Shown here piece after piece: positions 1 to 9,343 of a DNA stretch of 32,576 bases (within the stretch, counting starts at the first letter, position 1; every line of letters begins with the position of its first letter). A program made the translations under genes and the position numbers. The DNA is from an uncultured Prevotella sp. (GTDB lineage: Bacteria; Bacteroidota; Bacteroidia; Bacteroidales; Bacteroidaceae), in NCBI GenBank assembly GCA_900315765.1, contig ONAK01000028.1:1-32576 (forward strand), read 5' to 3'. Under the pieces are notes generated by a model, which saw only the letters and a program-made list of their open reading frames with translations, was not told the origin of the DNA and did not search any database.

Positions 1-383
1 ACATACCAAGCCTCATTCTTATATGGGTTACTGCCATCCTCGAGTGCAATAATACAATTTGAAATGTAAGGACTCGACTCAACAATCTTCTTGCCATACT
101 GCTGTATGTCATTATTCTTTTTCAGAAGCAGATTCCAATAAGTATTACCTGTAGCTACCTCAACACTAAGCAGAATGTTATCTACATTTGTCATAGCTTG
201 CTCCAAGGAGTAAGACGCCTTGGTAAGTGCGTCCTCCTTCATGGCCTTACGACTAAAATAGAGCATGATGAACAGCGACACCAGCAGCAGGAGCGACAGG
301 GCCGATCCAATCATCAGACTTATGCGCAAAGGCAGATTTCTTCTTACCGTCTCTGTTAGCTTTAGCATACGTAGCAAACACAT
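1..383 (-). CDS. N-terminal part of a membrane-bound sensor protein (cut by window edge)
   Basis: An open frame enters from the left edge and begins at ATG 381-383 (protein start MCLLRMLKLTETVRRN); a second possible start is Met at 366-368. About 127 residues are visible. A short basic N-terminus is followed by one hydrophobic helix (ISLMIGSALSLLLLVSLFIM) and then the beginning of what should be an extracytoplasmic region with a helical stretch. This layout is that of membrane sensors with a periplasmic Cache-like domain, such as sensor kinases or SpoIIE-type phosphatases, but the output domain lies outside the window, so the class is not decided. It has its own promoter (401-432), so it is probably not part of the PUL operon that ends at 484-521. 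Confidence 0.7.
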   Translation of the reverse strand, partial: MCLLRMLKLTETVRRNLPLRISLMIGSALSLLLLVSLFIMLYFSRKAMKEDALTKASYSLEQAMTNVDNILLSVEVATGNTYWNLLLKKNNDIQQYGKKIVESSPYISNCIIALEDGSNPYKNEAWY

Positions 384-400
384 TTATTTTTTAGATTGTG

Positions 401-432
401 CAAAAATAAACAAATTATCGATGTAAACCAAA
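401..432 (-). promoter_or_regulatory. Bacteroidota-type promoter for the left-edge sensor gene
   Basis: Read on the minus strand, TTTG (432-429) is followed after exactly 20 nt by TATTTTTG (408-401), matching the -33 TTTG and -7 TAnnTTTG consensus of the primary Bacteroidota sigma factor. The -7 box ends 17 nt before the ATG at 383, giving a very short leader. Confidence 0.7.
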
Positions 433-483
433 CTTTCTGACTACTTTTTGTGACTTTTTGACTAAAGAAAGCGACAAATAAGC

Positions 484-521
484 AAAAGGCCCGTCAATTC
501 CTATTTCAGAATCGACAGGCC
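484..521 (-). terminator. Rho-independent terminator of the PUL operon
   Basis: The arms 509-521 and 488-500 form a 13-bp stem on the minus strand (GGCCTGTCGATTC against GAATTGACGGGCC, two G-T wobbles) with an 8-nt loop, followed by TTTT at 487-484. It lies 28 bp after the GH31 stop codon and separates the PUL operon from the promoter at 401-432. Confidence 0.85.
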
Positions 522-548
522 AATTGTCATCAACCAATAATCTACATA

Positions 549-3074
549 TTACTTATTCAGCAATTTCAATGCACGTTTGTAGTTATCGCCATCGCCCATT
601 TGCTCAATGAGTACCTGAGAAATACGATTGAACTTTTCGAAATACGCCTTGAGTGTTTCTTCTTGTTTCTCCGGATGATATGACAGGCGTAGCGGAGTGG
701 CCTCAAGATATCCGAAATTCTCTGTATAAACCATACCAGCCTCGTGCTGTTTATAATCCTTCACAACAGTCTGTATATGGCGGAAGTTGGCTTTTGTACC
801 ATCGATCAAGTCATATTGCTCAGGCATTTCAATCTCTATGCTTGCACCTGCGCTACAATCTACCATACCAAGGTCGATAGTTGCCTCAAGGTTCAGTCCG
901 TCGTAGGTAAATGGCAACTTTCTGTCATCGCAACTGATACTTACAGGAGCTTTCTGACAAGGAAGTGCCACATAAAAATGACGCTTGGCAGGCATATCCT
1001 TATACTGTCCCTGGCGAGCGCCAATAGTTATGTAAAGCTGAGTGCCCTGACGCATATATGAAAGGTGGGTGTTAGCATATTCTGTAACGTAGTTCTTATC
1101 CTCACCATTATCCTCATAGAGCATAAACTCGCCTTTATCAGCACCAGGGAACACACGGACAGTGACTGCCTGATTAGTACCTGAGAGATTCTTGAGCTTA
1201 CCAAAGTAAGGAATGATGCTACCAGCCTTGACATAAACAGGATACTCATCGAGGGTGAATCGACGCTCATAGGTTTTCCCACCTGTCAGCATCTGACCTG
1301 TTTCGTACTCCAGCCACTCGCCAGCAGGCAGCCAAACCTTTACGTTTGCATAGCCGTCAACAGAATCCACCTCGCTGGTAACAGGCGCTATCAACATGTC
1401 ATCGCCAAACATGTACTCCTCTTTAAACTCGTAGGCCTCCTTTGCCTCAGGGTTATCGTAATAAAGTGGGCGACAAAGTGCCAAACCACTCTCGTAAGTC
1501 TTGCGAGCCATTGTATAGATATAAGGAACAAGTGCGTAGCGGCCATTTATTACATTAGCCAAGCGCTGCTGAGTATCAGAGCTGAATGCCCAAGGCTCTT
1601 TATTCAAATTAGGGTCTTTGGTGCTGTGCGAACGGATGATGGGCAAGTACTGTCCCATCTGCATGGCACGCGTATAAAGCTGCGGTTCGACAGGTGAGCC
1701 CCATTTTTTACTCTGATGTCCACCAATATCATGACTCCAATAACCATATAGCACGTTAGATGCGGTAGAATTGAAATAAGGCAGGAACTTCAAACTGGCC
1801 CAGGTGATGAACGAATCGCCAGAGAAACCCACCTGATAACGGTGGTTGCCCAGTCCGCCCCAACGATGATACAGCATGGGGCGCTTGTTGCCATTACGCT
1901 CCATATCACTGAACCAGATGTAGTTGCACCAGAACACATTGTCGAGATCAGCTATAGCACGATCCTTAGGCCACTGCTGCCAGTCAAGCCACCAGAAGTC
2001 TACGCCATCGGCCATATAATCATGAAGATAGGTATCGAAAAGTGCCTTCACATACTGTTTGTCGGAGCCAATCCACTCATGGGTCTTACCATCGTTCTTG
2101 CCAAAGCGCTGCATAAACTCAGCATATTTCTTTTCATAAGGGCGTACACCCTCGGCAGGATGCAGATTCATAGTAGCCTTTACGCCCTGAGCATCGAGAT
2201 ATTTCAGGAAAGCCTTGTAGTCGGGGAACAAACGTTCGTTCCAATCCCATCCAGTCCATCCGCCACCGGCCTCAGCACTGATAGGATGCCAGTCCATATC
2301 GATAACCAGCACATCGAGCGGAAGATCAAAGCGCTGGAAATTGCTCATCAGATCGCGGAAATCCTGATCGCTATAACTCCAATAACGACTCCACCAGTAT
2401 CCAAATGTGTAGCGTGGTGGGAGGGGCACCTTTCCTGCGAACTTGGTGTAGGAATTAAGCGCACCTTTGTAATCATGACCATAAGCCATAAAGTACCAGT
2501 CCTGAGCGCCCTCAGCACTCTGGCGCTCAGTGACCCAATCCCAGTCTTCAGCTCCATCAAAGAGCAGGCTCTTACTATCGTCAATCAATGTCCATCCATC
2601 AGTAGCTAGTATTCCGTCTTCTATGGGCATCTCATGCTTTGGGTTGCTGTACTGGTACTCTGAGCCATCATAGCCATCGAGCGTTCGGTATGTTCCCTTA
2701 AGGTTACCCTTTTGCTGCATACCTGGTTTCCACACGAAAGGCGTCTTGATAGCCTTTGTACTGCTTATGGTTAGATTGTCTTTTGTCAGGGGAGCATTAC
2801 CCTTCTTGTATACAAGCCTTAGCTTAGCTGTGCTGATGACTACTTGTTTAGCATTGTTCTTGATTGAATATTTCACCTGAGGGTAATTGCGTATTACCGC
2901 CATAAAACTCTTGTTATCAACGAACTTACCATCAGGAGCATATTCCAGTCTGAGCGTTCCCTCATCAATAAGAGTGAAACGCACGTTGTTATCCTGATAC
3001 ACCACATTTGCCGATGTGCCAAGACTGCACATCAGCAAAGTGATAAAAAGAATTGATTTAAAAAATAATTTCAT
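549..3074 (-). CDS. Secreted glycoside hydrolase family 31 enzyme
   Basis: 841 residues with a signal peptide (MKLFFKSILFITLLMCSLGTSA). The order fits GH31: an N-terminal beta-sandwich (about 25-220), a TIM barrel (about 220-570, with PRYTFGYWWSRYW and LPLDVLVIDMDWH), then C-terminal beta domains. The nucleophile is probably Asp364 in DFWWLDWQQWP, where many GH31 enzymes have an Asp in WxDMNE. The acid/base is probably Asp420 in FSGDSFITW. Family members include alpha-glucosidases, alpha-xylosidases, alpha-galactosidases and alpha-N-acetylgalactosaminidases, and the specificity cannot be read here. After the DUF5110-like region (about 650-720) there is a further tail of about 100 residues, largely helical in appearance, that is not a standard GH31 module. 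It is the last gene of the PUL operon, starting 2 bp after the GH43 stop. Confidence 0.9.
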   Translation of the reverse strand: MKLFFKSILFITLLMCSLGTSANVVYQDNNVRFTLIDEGTLRLEYAPDGKFVDNKSFMAVIRNYPQVKYSIKNNAKQVVISTAKLRLVYKKGNAPLTKDNLTISSTKAIKTPFVWKPGMQQKGNLKGTYRTLDGYDGSEYQYSNPKHEMPIEDGILATDGWTLIDDSKSLLFDGAEDWDWVTERQSAEGAQDWYFMAYGHDYKGALNSYTKFAGKVPLPPRYTFGYWWSRYWSYSDQDFRDLMSNFQRFDLPLDVLVIDMDWHPISAEAGGGWTGWDWNERLFPDYKAFLKYLDAQGVKATMNLHPAEGVRPYEKKYAEFMQRFGKNDGKTHEWIGSDKQYVKALFDTYLHDYMADGVDFWWLDWQQWPKDRAIADLDNVFWCNYIWFSDMERNGNKRPMLYHRWGGLGNHRYQVGFSGDSFITWASLKFLPYFNSTASNVLYGYWSHDIGGHQSKKWGSPVEPQLYTRAMQMGQYLPIIRSHSTKDPNLNKEPWAFSSDTQQRLANVINGRYALVPYIYTMARKTYESGLALCRPLYYDNPEAKEAYEFKEEYMFGDDMLIAPVTSEVDSVDGYANVKVWLPAGEWLEYETGQMLTGGKTYERRFTLDEYPVYVKAGSIIPYFGKLKNLSGTNQAVTVRVFPGADKGEFMLYEDNGEDKNYVTEYANTHLSYMRQGTQLYITIGARQGQYKDMPAKRHFYVALPCQKAPVSISCDDRKLPFTYDGLNLEATIDLGMVDCSAGASIEIEMPEQYDLIDGTKANFRHIQTVVKDYKQHEAGMVYTENFGYLEATPLRLSYHPEKQEETLKAYFEKFNRISQVLIEQMGDGDNYKRALKLLNK

Positions 3075-3076
3075 TA

Positions 3077-4129
3077 CTATTCCTTATTAAAATATGGACG
3101 ATTACTTTCAATTGATGACTGAGCACCTGAAACAAGTGGCCAGCCGTCGTACCACTCTACGCGGTCCATCATGACCTGGCGACCTGCATCGGGATCACTA
3201 CGCATATAGCCATGATAAATCATCCAGTCATTACCCTTATCATCTGTTATAAACTCGGCGTTATGGCCAGGGCCGGCAACATTGCTTCCACCATGCAGAA
3301 GAACATCGTAGTTACCGTCAAGCATACGCTTACCATCCTTGGTTACATAAGGGCCGAAAAGATTCTGAGAGCGCCCATAGATGACCTGATAAGTACTATT
3401 GTTACCCTCACAGCAAGAACCGTTAGAACCAAACAGATAATAATAGCCATCGCGACGATGGATGTAAGTGGCCTCCATCTGGTTGCCTGCAATCTGTACT
3501 GGTTTTGAGCCAGGTTTGATGCTCAGTCCGTCGGCACTCAGTTCAATACCATAGATGCCATGGAACGACCCCCAGAAAATATACTTCTTACCACCATCCT
3601 CGATGTAGAAAGGATCGATACTGTTCTGCACACCAATATCCTCACTGATGAAAAGTGCGCCATGATCGGTATAAGGACCTTGAGGTTTATCGGCCGAAGC
3701 AACGCCAAGACCACATGTCCATTCCCCACCCCATGTAGACTTTGAATAATATAGAAGATACTTACCGTCTACATAGTTTATATCTGGAGCCCAAATACCT
3801 CCTTGCGGATTCCAACGAGGGCGACTTGCATCATTGAATGCAGTACCCACATACTGCCACTTAATCAAATCGGTAGAACGATAGATGGGCAGATTACGGA
3901 TATCCTCAGTAGCAAACAAGTAGAACACGCCATCGGCAGTTCTGACAATTGACGGGTCGGGCAGCGATGTAGATATAATAGGATTGCGGTACTTCTCTAC
4001 TACGGGAGGCTGAGGTGTAATATCCTGAGAGTGCTCACCGTCAGAAGACGATGAGCAACCCAAGATAGGCATTAAGCCAACAATTATACTAACTATAGAA
4101 AACATGTATTTATTTGTATTTTCAAACAT
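3077..4129 (-). CDS. GH43 family lipoprotein, arabinanase/arabinofuranosidase-like
   Basis: 350 residues from ATG at 4129. The frame stays open to 4192, but that would overlap the susD end, whereas Met at 4129 begins a lipoprotein signal with lipobox PILGC (Cys25) and lies 1 bp after the susD stop. The five-bladed propeller signature residues of GH43 are visible: base Asp58 in LPDPSIV, pKa-tuning Asp172 in NSIDPFY, acid Glu219 in QMEATYI. GHNAEF and WMIYHGY near the end resemble GH43 enzymes acting on alpha-L-arabinosyl linkages. By family knowledge it hydrolyses arabino- or xylo-oligosaccharides at the cell surface or in the periplasm; the exact substrate is an inference. It lies between susD and the GH31 gene. 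Confidence 0.88.
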   Translation of the reverse strand: MFENTNKYMFSIVSIIVGLMPILGCSSSSDGEHSQDITPQPPVVEKYRNPIISTSLPDPSIVRTADGVFYLFATEDIRNLPIYRSTDLIKWQYVGTAFNDASRPRWNPQGGIWAPDINYVDGKYLLYYSKSTWGGEWTCGLGVASADKPQGPYTDHGALFISEDIGVQNSIDPFYIEDGGKKYIFWGSFHGIYGIELSADGLSIKPGSKPVQIAGNQMEATYIHRRDGYYYLFGSNGSCCEGNNSTYQVIYGRSQNLFGPYVTKDGKRMLDGNYDVLLHGGSNVAGPGHNAEFITDDKGNDWMIYHGYMRSDPDAGRQVMMDRVEWYDGWPLVSGAQSSIESNRPYFNKE

Positions 4130-4130
4130 A

Positions 4131-5978
4131 TTACCAACCAGGATTTTGTGTAAGATTAGGATTACGCTCCAACTCCCCCTGAGGCACTGCAAACAGTTTT
4201 ACGTGCTCACCAATGTAGTTGTTGGTGTAGCGCTTGGTACCCCAGATCTCTGTCATACCATTTGCACCATTCAGCTGTGCGGGGTCGCTGACAACAGCGC
4301 GGTTGGTGCCCAGTTTGCGATCAAGCCAAGTGTCCCAACGCAGCTGCTTCCAATAGAGCTGACCTTCGCCACAAAGTTCCCAGCCATACTCATTGCGGAT
4401 ACGCTCACGCATGTTCTCCTGACTTGTTACCTTTGTATACTCATTACTATTAAGAAGAGCCAGACCAGGGATACGGGCACGAACAATATTGATATACTTC
4501 ACAGCCTCATCTGTTTTTCCTTGCTCATTCAGAGCCTCAGCCAGAGAGATGAGCGCACCTGCATAACGGAAGATTGGCGTATCGATGTCGCTATTCAGGC
4601 CATTCTTGGTTTCACGCCCCTCAGGAACGAACTTACGCCAGAGATAGTAGAAACGGTCGTTTGTGTCTGTACGCAAGTCGTAAGGTGCAGCATTGTCTGA
4701 TCCAATGTAAGGCCAGCGCAGGGTGTAGTCCCAACAATCGGCTGTTGAACCACCTTTATAAGTAGAGTAAGGAGTGATGAAGTTCATCAGCATACGTGGG
4801 TCGCGGTTCTGGTAAACCTGCAGAATGCGTGCCTCGTTGCCATCCTTGTCATACTTACTCATATCTGAGCCATAATTGACCATCTGCTGATAACCGTTCT
4901 TAAGCTTGTCGCTTGGAGAATTAGGATCAAGGCCATCGCGCAGGAAGTAAACAGAGCGAGCCTTGGGATCCATCGTAGAATAGCCCGGGAACACCTCGTC
5001 TATATTAAATGAGCGACCATCGGCATACTCGTAGCTATCTACAAAGTATGGGTTTGGAATCAGGTTATTCCAACATCCGAAGCCATCGGCTGTATAGGTA
5101 TTACGATTACCATGGGTACGACCCAACAGAGAACCCATACCCTCATCATCAGTATACTGATACTGGAAGATGTACTCGTCGTTACGCTCATTGGCAGCCT
5201 TGAACATATTCTTATAATCAGGGAACAGTTCGAAGCCCATAGTAGTGATAGCCATGAAGTCGGCCTCAGCCTTGCTCCAATCTTTGAGCCACATGTAAAC
5301 CTGACCACGCAGATAGTAGGCACAAGCCTTTGTTACACGACCATAGTTCTTATCAGAAGTGGCATACTTGTTTGGCAGATTCTGCTCGGCAATAGCCTCA
5401 GAACAATCCTTAAGGATCTGCTGCCATACCTCATCAGCTGTGTTACGGGGCTTGGTATCCTCGCCATACTCTACAGGTTCGGTGTAGATGGGCACGCCAC
5501 GCCACAATACATTAGCACGATAGTAAGCCCAAGCACGCAGGAACTTACACTCGGCAATATCACGGGCACGCTCACTGGCCGACATAGCCTCGCACTTATC
5601 CAGATTGTTGATAACATTACTGGTACGATAAATCTCCTCATACAAACGTTTCCACCAATCGTTGAATCCCCAGTAACCAGCATTACAACGGCCACGTGCC
5701 CAATCGTAACCACCCCAGTTAGCATCCAGATCGCAAACATCGGTAGCAGCATCAAAGTTCTGCCAATCGGGGCATTCACCCTGCTGCTCCCAGTAGAAAC
5801 GTTCGTAGGCTCCATTAACTACGGCATCGGCCATATTGTAGGTTGTCCAAACAAGGTCAGTACCTACACGGTCTGATGGTTGAGTATCAAGAAAGTCGGC
5901 ATTACAAGCCGTCAGTGCGACACCCGTTGCAGCAATCATTAAGCTGCGACATGTTTTATATAATAATTTCTTTTCCAT
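4131..5978 (-). CDS. susD: SusD-family starch-binding-like outer-membrane lipoprotein
   Basis: 615 residues with a lipoprotein signal (lipobox LTAC, Cys25) and the SusD/RagB architecture: an N-terminal helical region (FLDTQPSDRVG near the mature end), tetratricopeptide-like helices (AEC KFLRAWAYY, DWSKAEADF), and a C-terminal region ending in NPNLTQNPGW. SusD proteins sit on the cell surface as the lid of the SusC transporter and bind the incoming glycan. It starts 23 bp after the susC stop and is followed after 1 bp by GH43, so it is co-transcribed. susD is a family symbol, not a claim of starch specificity. Confidence 0.96.
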   Translation of the reverse strand: MEKKLLYKTCRSLMIAATGVALTACNADFLDTQPSDRVGTDLVWTTYNMADAVVNGAYERFYWEQQGECPDWQNFDAATDVCDLDANWGGYDWARGRCNAGYWGFNDWWKRLYEEIYRTSNVINNLDKCEAMSASERARDIAECKFLRAWAYYRANVLWRGVPIYTEPVEYGEDTKPRNTADEVWQQILKDCSEAIAEQNLPNKYATSDKNYGRVTKACAYYLRGQVYMWLKDWSKAEADFMAITTMGFELFPDYKNMFKAANERNDEYIFQYQYTDDEGMGSLLGRTHGNRNTYTADGFGCWNNLIPNPYFVDSYEYADGRSFNIDEVFPGYSTMDPKARSVYFLRDGLDPNSPSDKLKNGYQQMVNYGSDMSKYDKDGNEARILQVYQNRDPRMLMNFITPYSTYKGGSTADCWDYTLRWPYIGSDNAAPYDLRTDTNDRFYYLWRKFVPEGRETKNGLNSDIDTPIFRYAGALISLAEALNEQGKTDEAVKYINIVRARIPGLALLNSNEYTKVTSQENMRERIRNEYGWELCGEGQLYWKQLRWDTWLDRKLGTNRAVVSDPAQLNGANGMTEIWGTKRYTNNYIGEHVKLFAVPQGELERNPNLTQNPGW

Positions 5979-6001
5979 TTTTGATTATTCATTATTGGTG
6001 G

Positions 6002-9000
6002 TTAAAAAGTTACATTCAGTCCGAATGACAGCTGGCGCATAGTGGCATATCCCTCGCCAGAACGCATCTCAGGATCAAGTCCGGGGAAGCTGGTGATAGT
6101 AAGCAGGTTCTCGCCTGAGAAATATACACGAAGGTTCTCGGCATAGAACTTACGTGAGATATGCTTTGGCAATGTGTAGCCGATGGTGAGGTTACGCAGT
6201 TTCAGATAATCACAGCTGTAAAGATGGAATGTGTTGTCGAGAGCATCACTCATACTTGGATTCTCGAGCGACATTCGTGGGTTTTTAGATGTAATGTTGG
6301 TGCGTGGGTCGTTGGGGTTGTTTGGATCAAAGAAGTAGTGGTCATCAGCAATCCACTGTGGAATTGACAATCCAAATACTACGTTTGATGAGTTCTGACC
6401 AATCTCGCGCCAGTAGGTTGAGAAGCCAGTTGCACCACCCCAGTTCATTGAGAGGTCAAAACCCTTCCACTCTGCGTGAGCCTGGAATCCGAAGGTGAAC
6501 TTTGGAACATTTGACTCACCCATGAACTTCTGGTCGTGGCTGCCACCATAGACCTTATCACCATTGGTGTCGGCATAGATATACTCACCATACCATACGG
6601 CATTAGGAGTAACTGCATGCTGTGGCTCGAATGAGTAACCTGCAGCAACCATATCCTGAGCCCATTTCAAGTCTTCTGGGGTACGAATCATACCATCGCG
6701 TGGACCACCATTGGGGTCAACCAAACCATTGGCATCATAATATGAACCTGTACCATTATATATTGGATAAACATAGAACTCGTTCATCATGTGACCTTCA
6801 ACAAGACGCTGTGTACCTCCCGAAGAAACCTCACCAAGATTTGAGTAGTAAACATTTGGATCAGGATTATTAGGATCAGCACCCCAGCCAGAAATGAAGG
6901 CACCTTTATAGTCGGTTACACGATTCTTGTTGAACGAACCATTAACAGCAACGCCATAGGTAACATCGCCAATCTTGTCTTCCCAACGGAGTGTTGCCTC
7001 AAATCCGCGGTTGCTTACACCTGCCAGGTTCTGCAGAGGAGCTACTTTGTCGCCAAAGATAAGGCCGATGGTAGGACGGAACAGGATGCCTGAGGTTTGT
7101 TTGTCGTAGTAATCAAATACTCCAGACAAGCGACCGTTAAGTGTAGTAAAGTCAAGACCGATATTGAATGTCTTTGTTGTTTCCCAAGTAACATTCATAT
7201 TTGGCAGGTTTCTCAGATAGAAGCGTGGTGACTTCTTGCCGGCCATTGTGGTATAGCCTGTCTCGTACCATGACTGGTATGCATAGTTATCAACACTTGA
7301 ATTACCAAGCTTACCATAAGAAGCGCGCAACTTCAGGTTATCGAATACGCTGAGGAACGAGTTCTTTGCAAAGTTCTCCTCGCTGATACGCCATCCTGCA
7401 GATGCAGAGGGGAAGAAGCCCCAACGGTTATCTGGTGAGAAACGTGAAGAACCATCGTAACGGAAGTTAGCCTCAACCAGATATTTTGAATCGTATGCAT
7501 AGTTCAGACGGCCGAACCAAGAACGATAAGTATAACCAGTAAAGTTACCACGGATATATTCCTCAGATGTAAGTGTATTCAGGTCGGTGATTGTAGCATC
7601 GATCATACCCATTTTCTTTACATCAGTGTTTCCATCGCTGTTCTTTCCTTCCTCAAAACCTACCAGCGCAGCAACATCGTGCTTCTGGGCAAAGGTGTGA
7701 TTCCAGTTAAGAGTATTGGTAATCTTCCAGTTATAATAATGGTGATAGTACATATAGCCAGAAAGAGCCTCTAATGCAGCTGGCGCACTTACCACCTCAC
7801 CACGGCTGAAGCTATAGCTCTCATTCTGTCCGTCGGTATACTTATGACGAGCATTGAAGTAGTCGTAACCAAATGTAGTCTTGAAAGTAAAATCCTTCAG
7901 GAACTTCACCTGAGCAAAAGCTGTGGCATAAGCGTGGGTGGTCTTGTAGTAGCTGTCGCCATCGCCATTAAGCAGCAACAGAGGATTGTGTGCAGCACCA
8001 TCTTCAACAGCAGTCTCAATACCACCGAACTTTCCGTCGTAATAAGGATATATGCCTGGTACGGTTTTCAAGAACTCCCAGTTTGACAGAGCATCAACAT
8101 TGTTACGATCGCGGTCGCTATGTGTACCCCAAACCTGAGCACCCATCTGTAACCAGTTGGTGATGTCGGAAATCAACTTCAAGTTTATTGAGTACTTTTG
8201 CTCGCCAGAACGTACAATCATACCCGGATTATCGAGATAGGTCAAGCCAAGGTTATAACGTGTACGTGTATCCTTACCAGAAAGTGAGATAGCGTGCTCC
8301 TGCATCACCTTGGTCTGGTATATCTCATCATACCAGTCGGTGTTTGGATATGCTACGTAGTTAGGATAGCCCGACTCCGAAATGCCATTAGGATTTGCCT
8401 GAGCCTGACGCCACTGGTCTATTACAGACTGTGGATACTTGCCTGCAGTACCGATGTTCTCGCTGGCCTCATTAACCATATCCATATAGTCAGCATAGTT
8501 CGACATGAATCGAACCAGCTTAGAAGGCTTGTTAATTGACAAACGACCAGTGTAGGTAACACTTACCTTACCATCAGTTCCGCTCTTGGTGGTAACAAGG
8601 ATTACACCGTTAGCACCACGGTTACCATAGATGGCACACGATGCAGCATCCTTCAATACAGAGATACTCTCGATGTCCATTGGATTAACGTCAGACAGGC
8701 TCATCTCCATACCGTCGACCAATACCAGCGGGCTGGCATCGTTCATGGTTCCCACACCACGGATATTTACTGAGAAATTCTCAGCGCCCGGTTTACCAGA
8801 ACCCTGCAGAATATCAAGACCAGCGGCCATACCCTGAAGAGCCTGAGCTACTGTAGTTACAGGACGAGAACTGGTTTCTTTAGCCATATCAACAGAGACA
8901 ACCGAACCTGTTAGGTTCACTTTCTTCTGTGTGCCATAACCCACAACTACTATCTCGTTAAGTTCATTCTTATCTTCCTTCATTGTGACTACCATATTGT

Positions 9001-9316
9001 CTGTAGCGCGACTGGTAACGTCGGTGTAGCCAATATAGGTAAATGTAATTTGCGCATCAGGCTTGCTGAGCAACAATGTGAAACGGCCATCCATATCAGT
9101 AACAGCAGCATTCTTAGTACCCTGTTCCTTTACGGTTACGCCAATCAGAGGCTCGCCCTGTGCATCAACAACCTTTCCGCTGACAGCGCGTTGCTGCTGA
9201 ATGGATGAAACGGCGTTGGGGTGAACTGACATAGCCAGTTTCCTTTCGGCTAATGTTGGCGAAGCTGTCATCAATAAAGCTGCGCTTGCCAACGAAGCAA
9301 TTAATCTTTTTTCCAT
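6002..9316 (-). CDS. susC: SusC-family TonB-dependent glycan transporter
   Basis: 1104 residues. Signal peptide (ending near SPTLAE), a carboxypeptidase-regulatory-like domain (about 45-120: VSGKVVDAQGEPLIGVTV), a segment NELNEIVVVGYGTQKK typical of the SusC junction, a plug domain (about 130-240 with NIRGVGTMNDASPLVLVDG), then a long beta-barrel ending in MRQLSFGLNVTF with a terminal aromatic residue. It imports oligosaccharides across the outer membrane using TonB energy and works with the SusD encoded 23 bp downstream. No frame break was seen. Confidence 0.97.
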   Translation of the reverse strand: MEKRLIASLASAALLMTASPTLAERKLAMSVHPNAVSSIQQQRAVSGKVVDAQGEPLIGVTVKEQGTKNAAVTDMDGRFTLLLSKPDAQITFTYIGYTDVTSRATDNMVVTMKEDKNELNEIVVVGYGTQKKVNLTGSVVSVDMAKETSSRPVTTVAQALQGMAAGLDILQGSGKPGAENFSVNIRGVGTMNDASPLVLVDGMEMSLSDVNPMDIESISVLKDAASCAIYGNRGANGVILVTTKSGTDGKVSVTYTGRLSINKPSKLVRFMSNYADYMDMVNEASENIGTAGKYPQSVIDQWRQAQANPNGISESGYPNYVAYPNTDWYDEIYQTKVMQEHAISLSGKDTRTRYNLGLTYLDNPGMIVRSGEQKYSINLKLISDITNWLQMGAQVWGTHSDRDRNNVDALSNWEFLKTVPGIYPYYDGKFGGIETAVEDGAAHNPLLLLNGDGDSYYKTTHAYATAFAQVKFLKDFTFKTTFGYDYFNARHKYTDGQNESYSFSRGEVVSAPAALEALSGYMYYHHYYNWKITNTLNWNHTFAQKHDVAALVGFEEGKNSDGNTDVKKMGMIDATITDLNTLTSEEYIRGNFTGYTYRSWFGRLNYAYDSKYLVEANFRYDGSSRFSPDNRWGFFPSASAGWRISEENFAKNSFLSVFDNLKLRASYGKLGNSSVDNYAYQSWYETGYTTMAGKKSPRFYLRNLPNMNVTWETTKTFNIGLDFTTLNGRLSGVFDYYDKQTSGILFRPTIGLIFGDKVAPLQNLAGVSNRGFEATLRWEDKIGDVTYGVAVNGSFNKNRVTDYKGAFISGWGADPNNPDPNVYYSNLGEVSSGGTQRLVEGHMMNEFYVYPIYNGTGSYYDANGLVDPNGGPRDGMIRTPEDLKWAQDMVAAGYSFEPQHAVTPNAVWYGEYIYADTNGDKVYGGSHDQKFMGESNVPKFTFGFQAHAEWKGFDLSMNWGGATGFSTYWREIGQNSSNVVFGLSIPQWIADDHYFFDPNNPNDPRTNITSKNPRMSLENPSMSDALDNTFHLYSCDYLKLRNLTIGYTLPKHISRKFYAENLRVYFSGENLLTITSFPGLDPEMRSGEGYATMRQLSFGLNVTF

Positions 9317-9343
9317 TTTTGAATTTTAGGTTTAATGTTAAAA

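Noticed and set aside
1842-2609. 255-codon open frame on the plus strand opposite the GH31 gene
   Set aside because: It is antisense to a full-length conserved enzyme and has no domain or promoter; long antisense frames are expected from the codon usage.
5112-5876. 254-codon open frame opposite susD
   Set aside because: Antisense to a clear SusD gene, with composition explained by the complementary strand.
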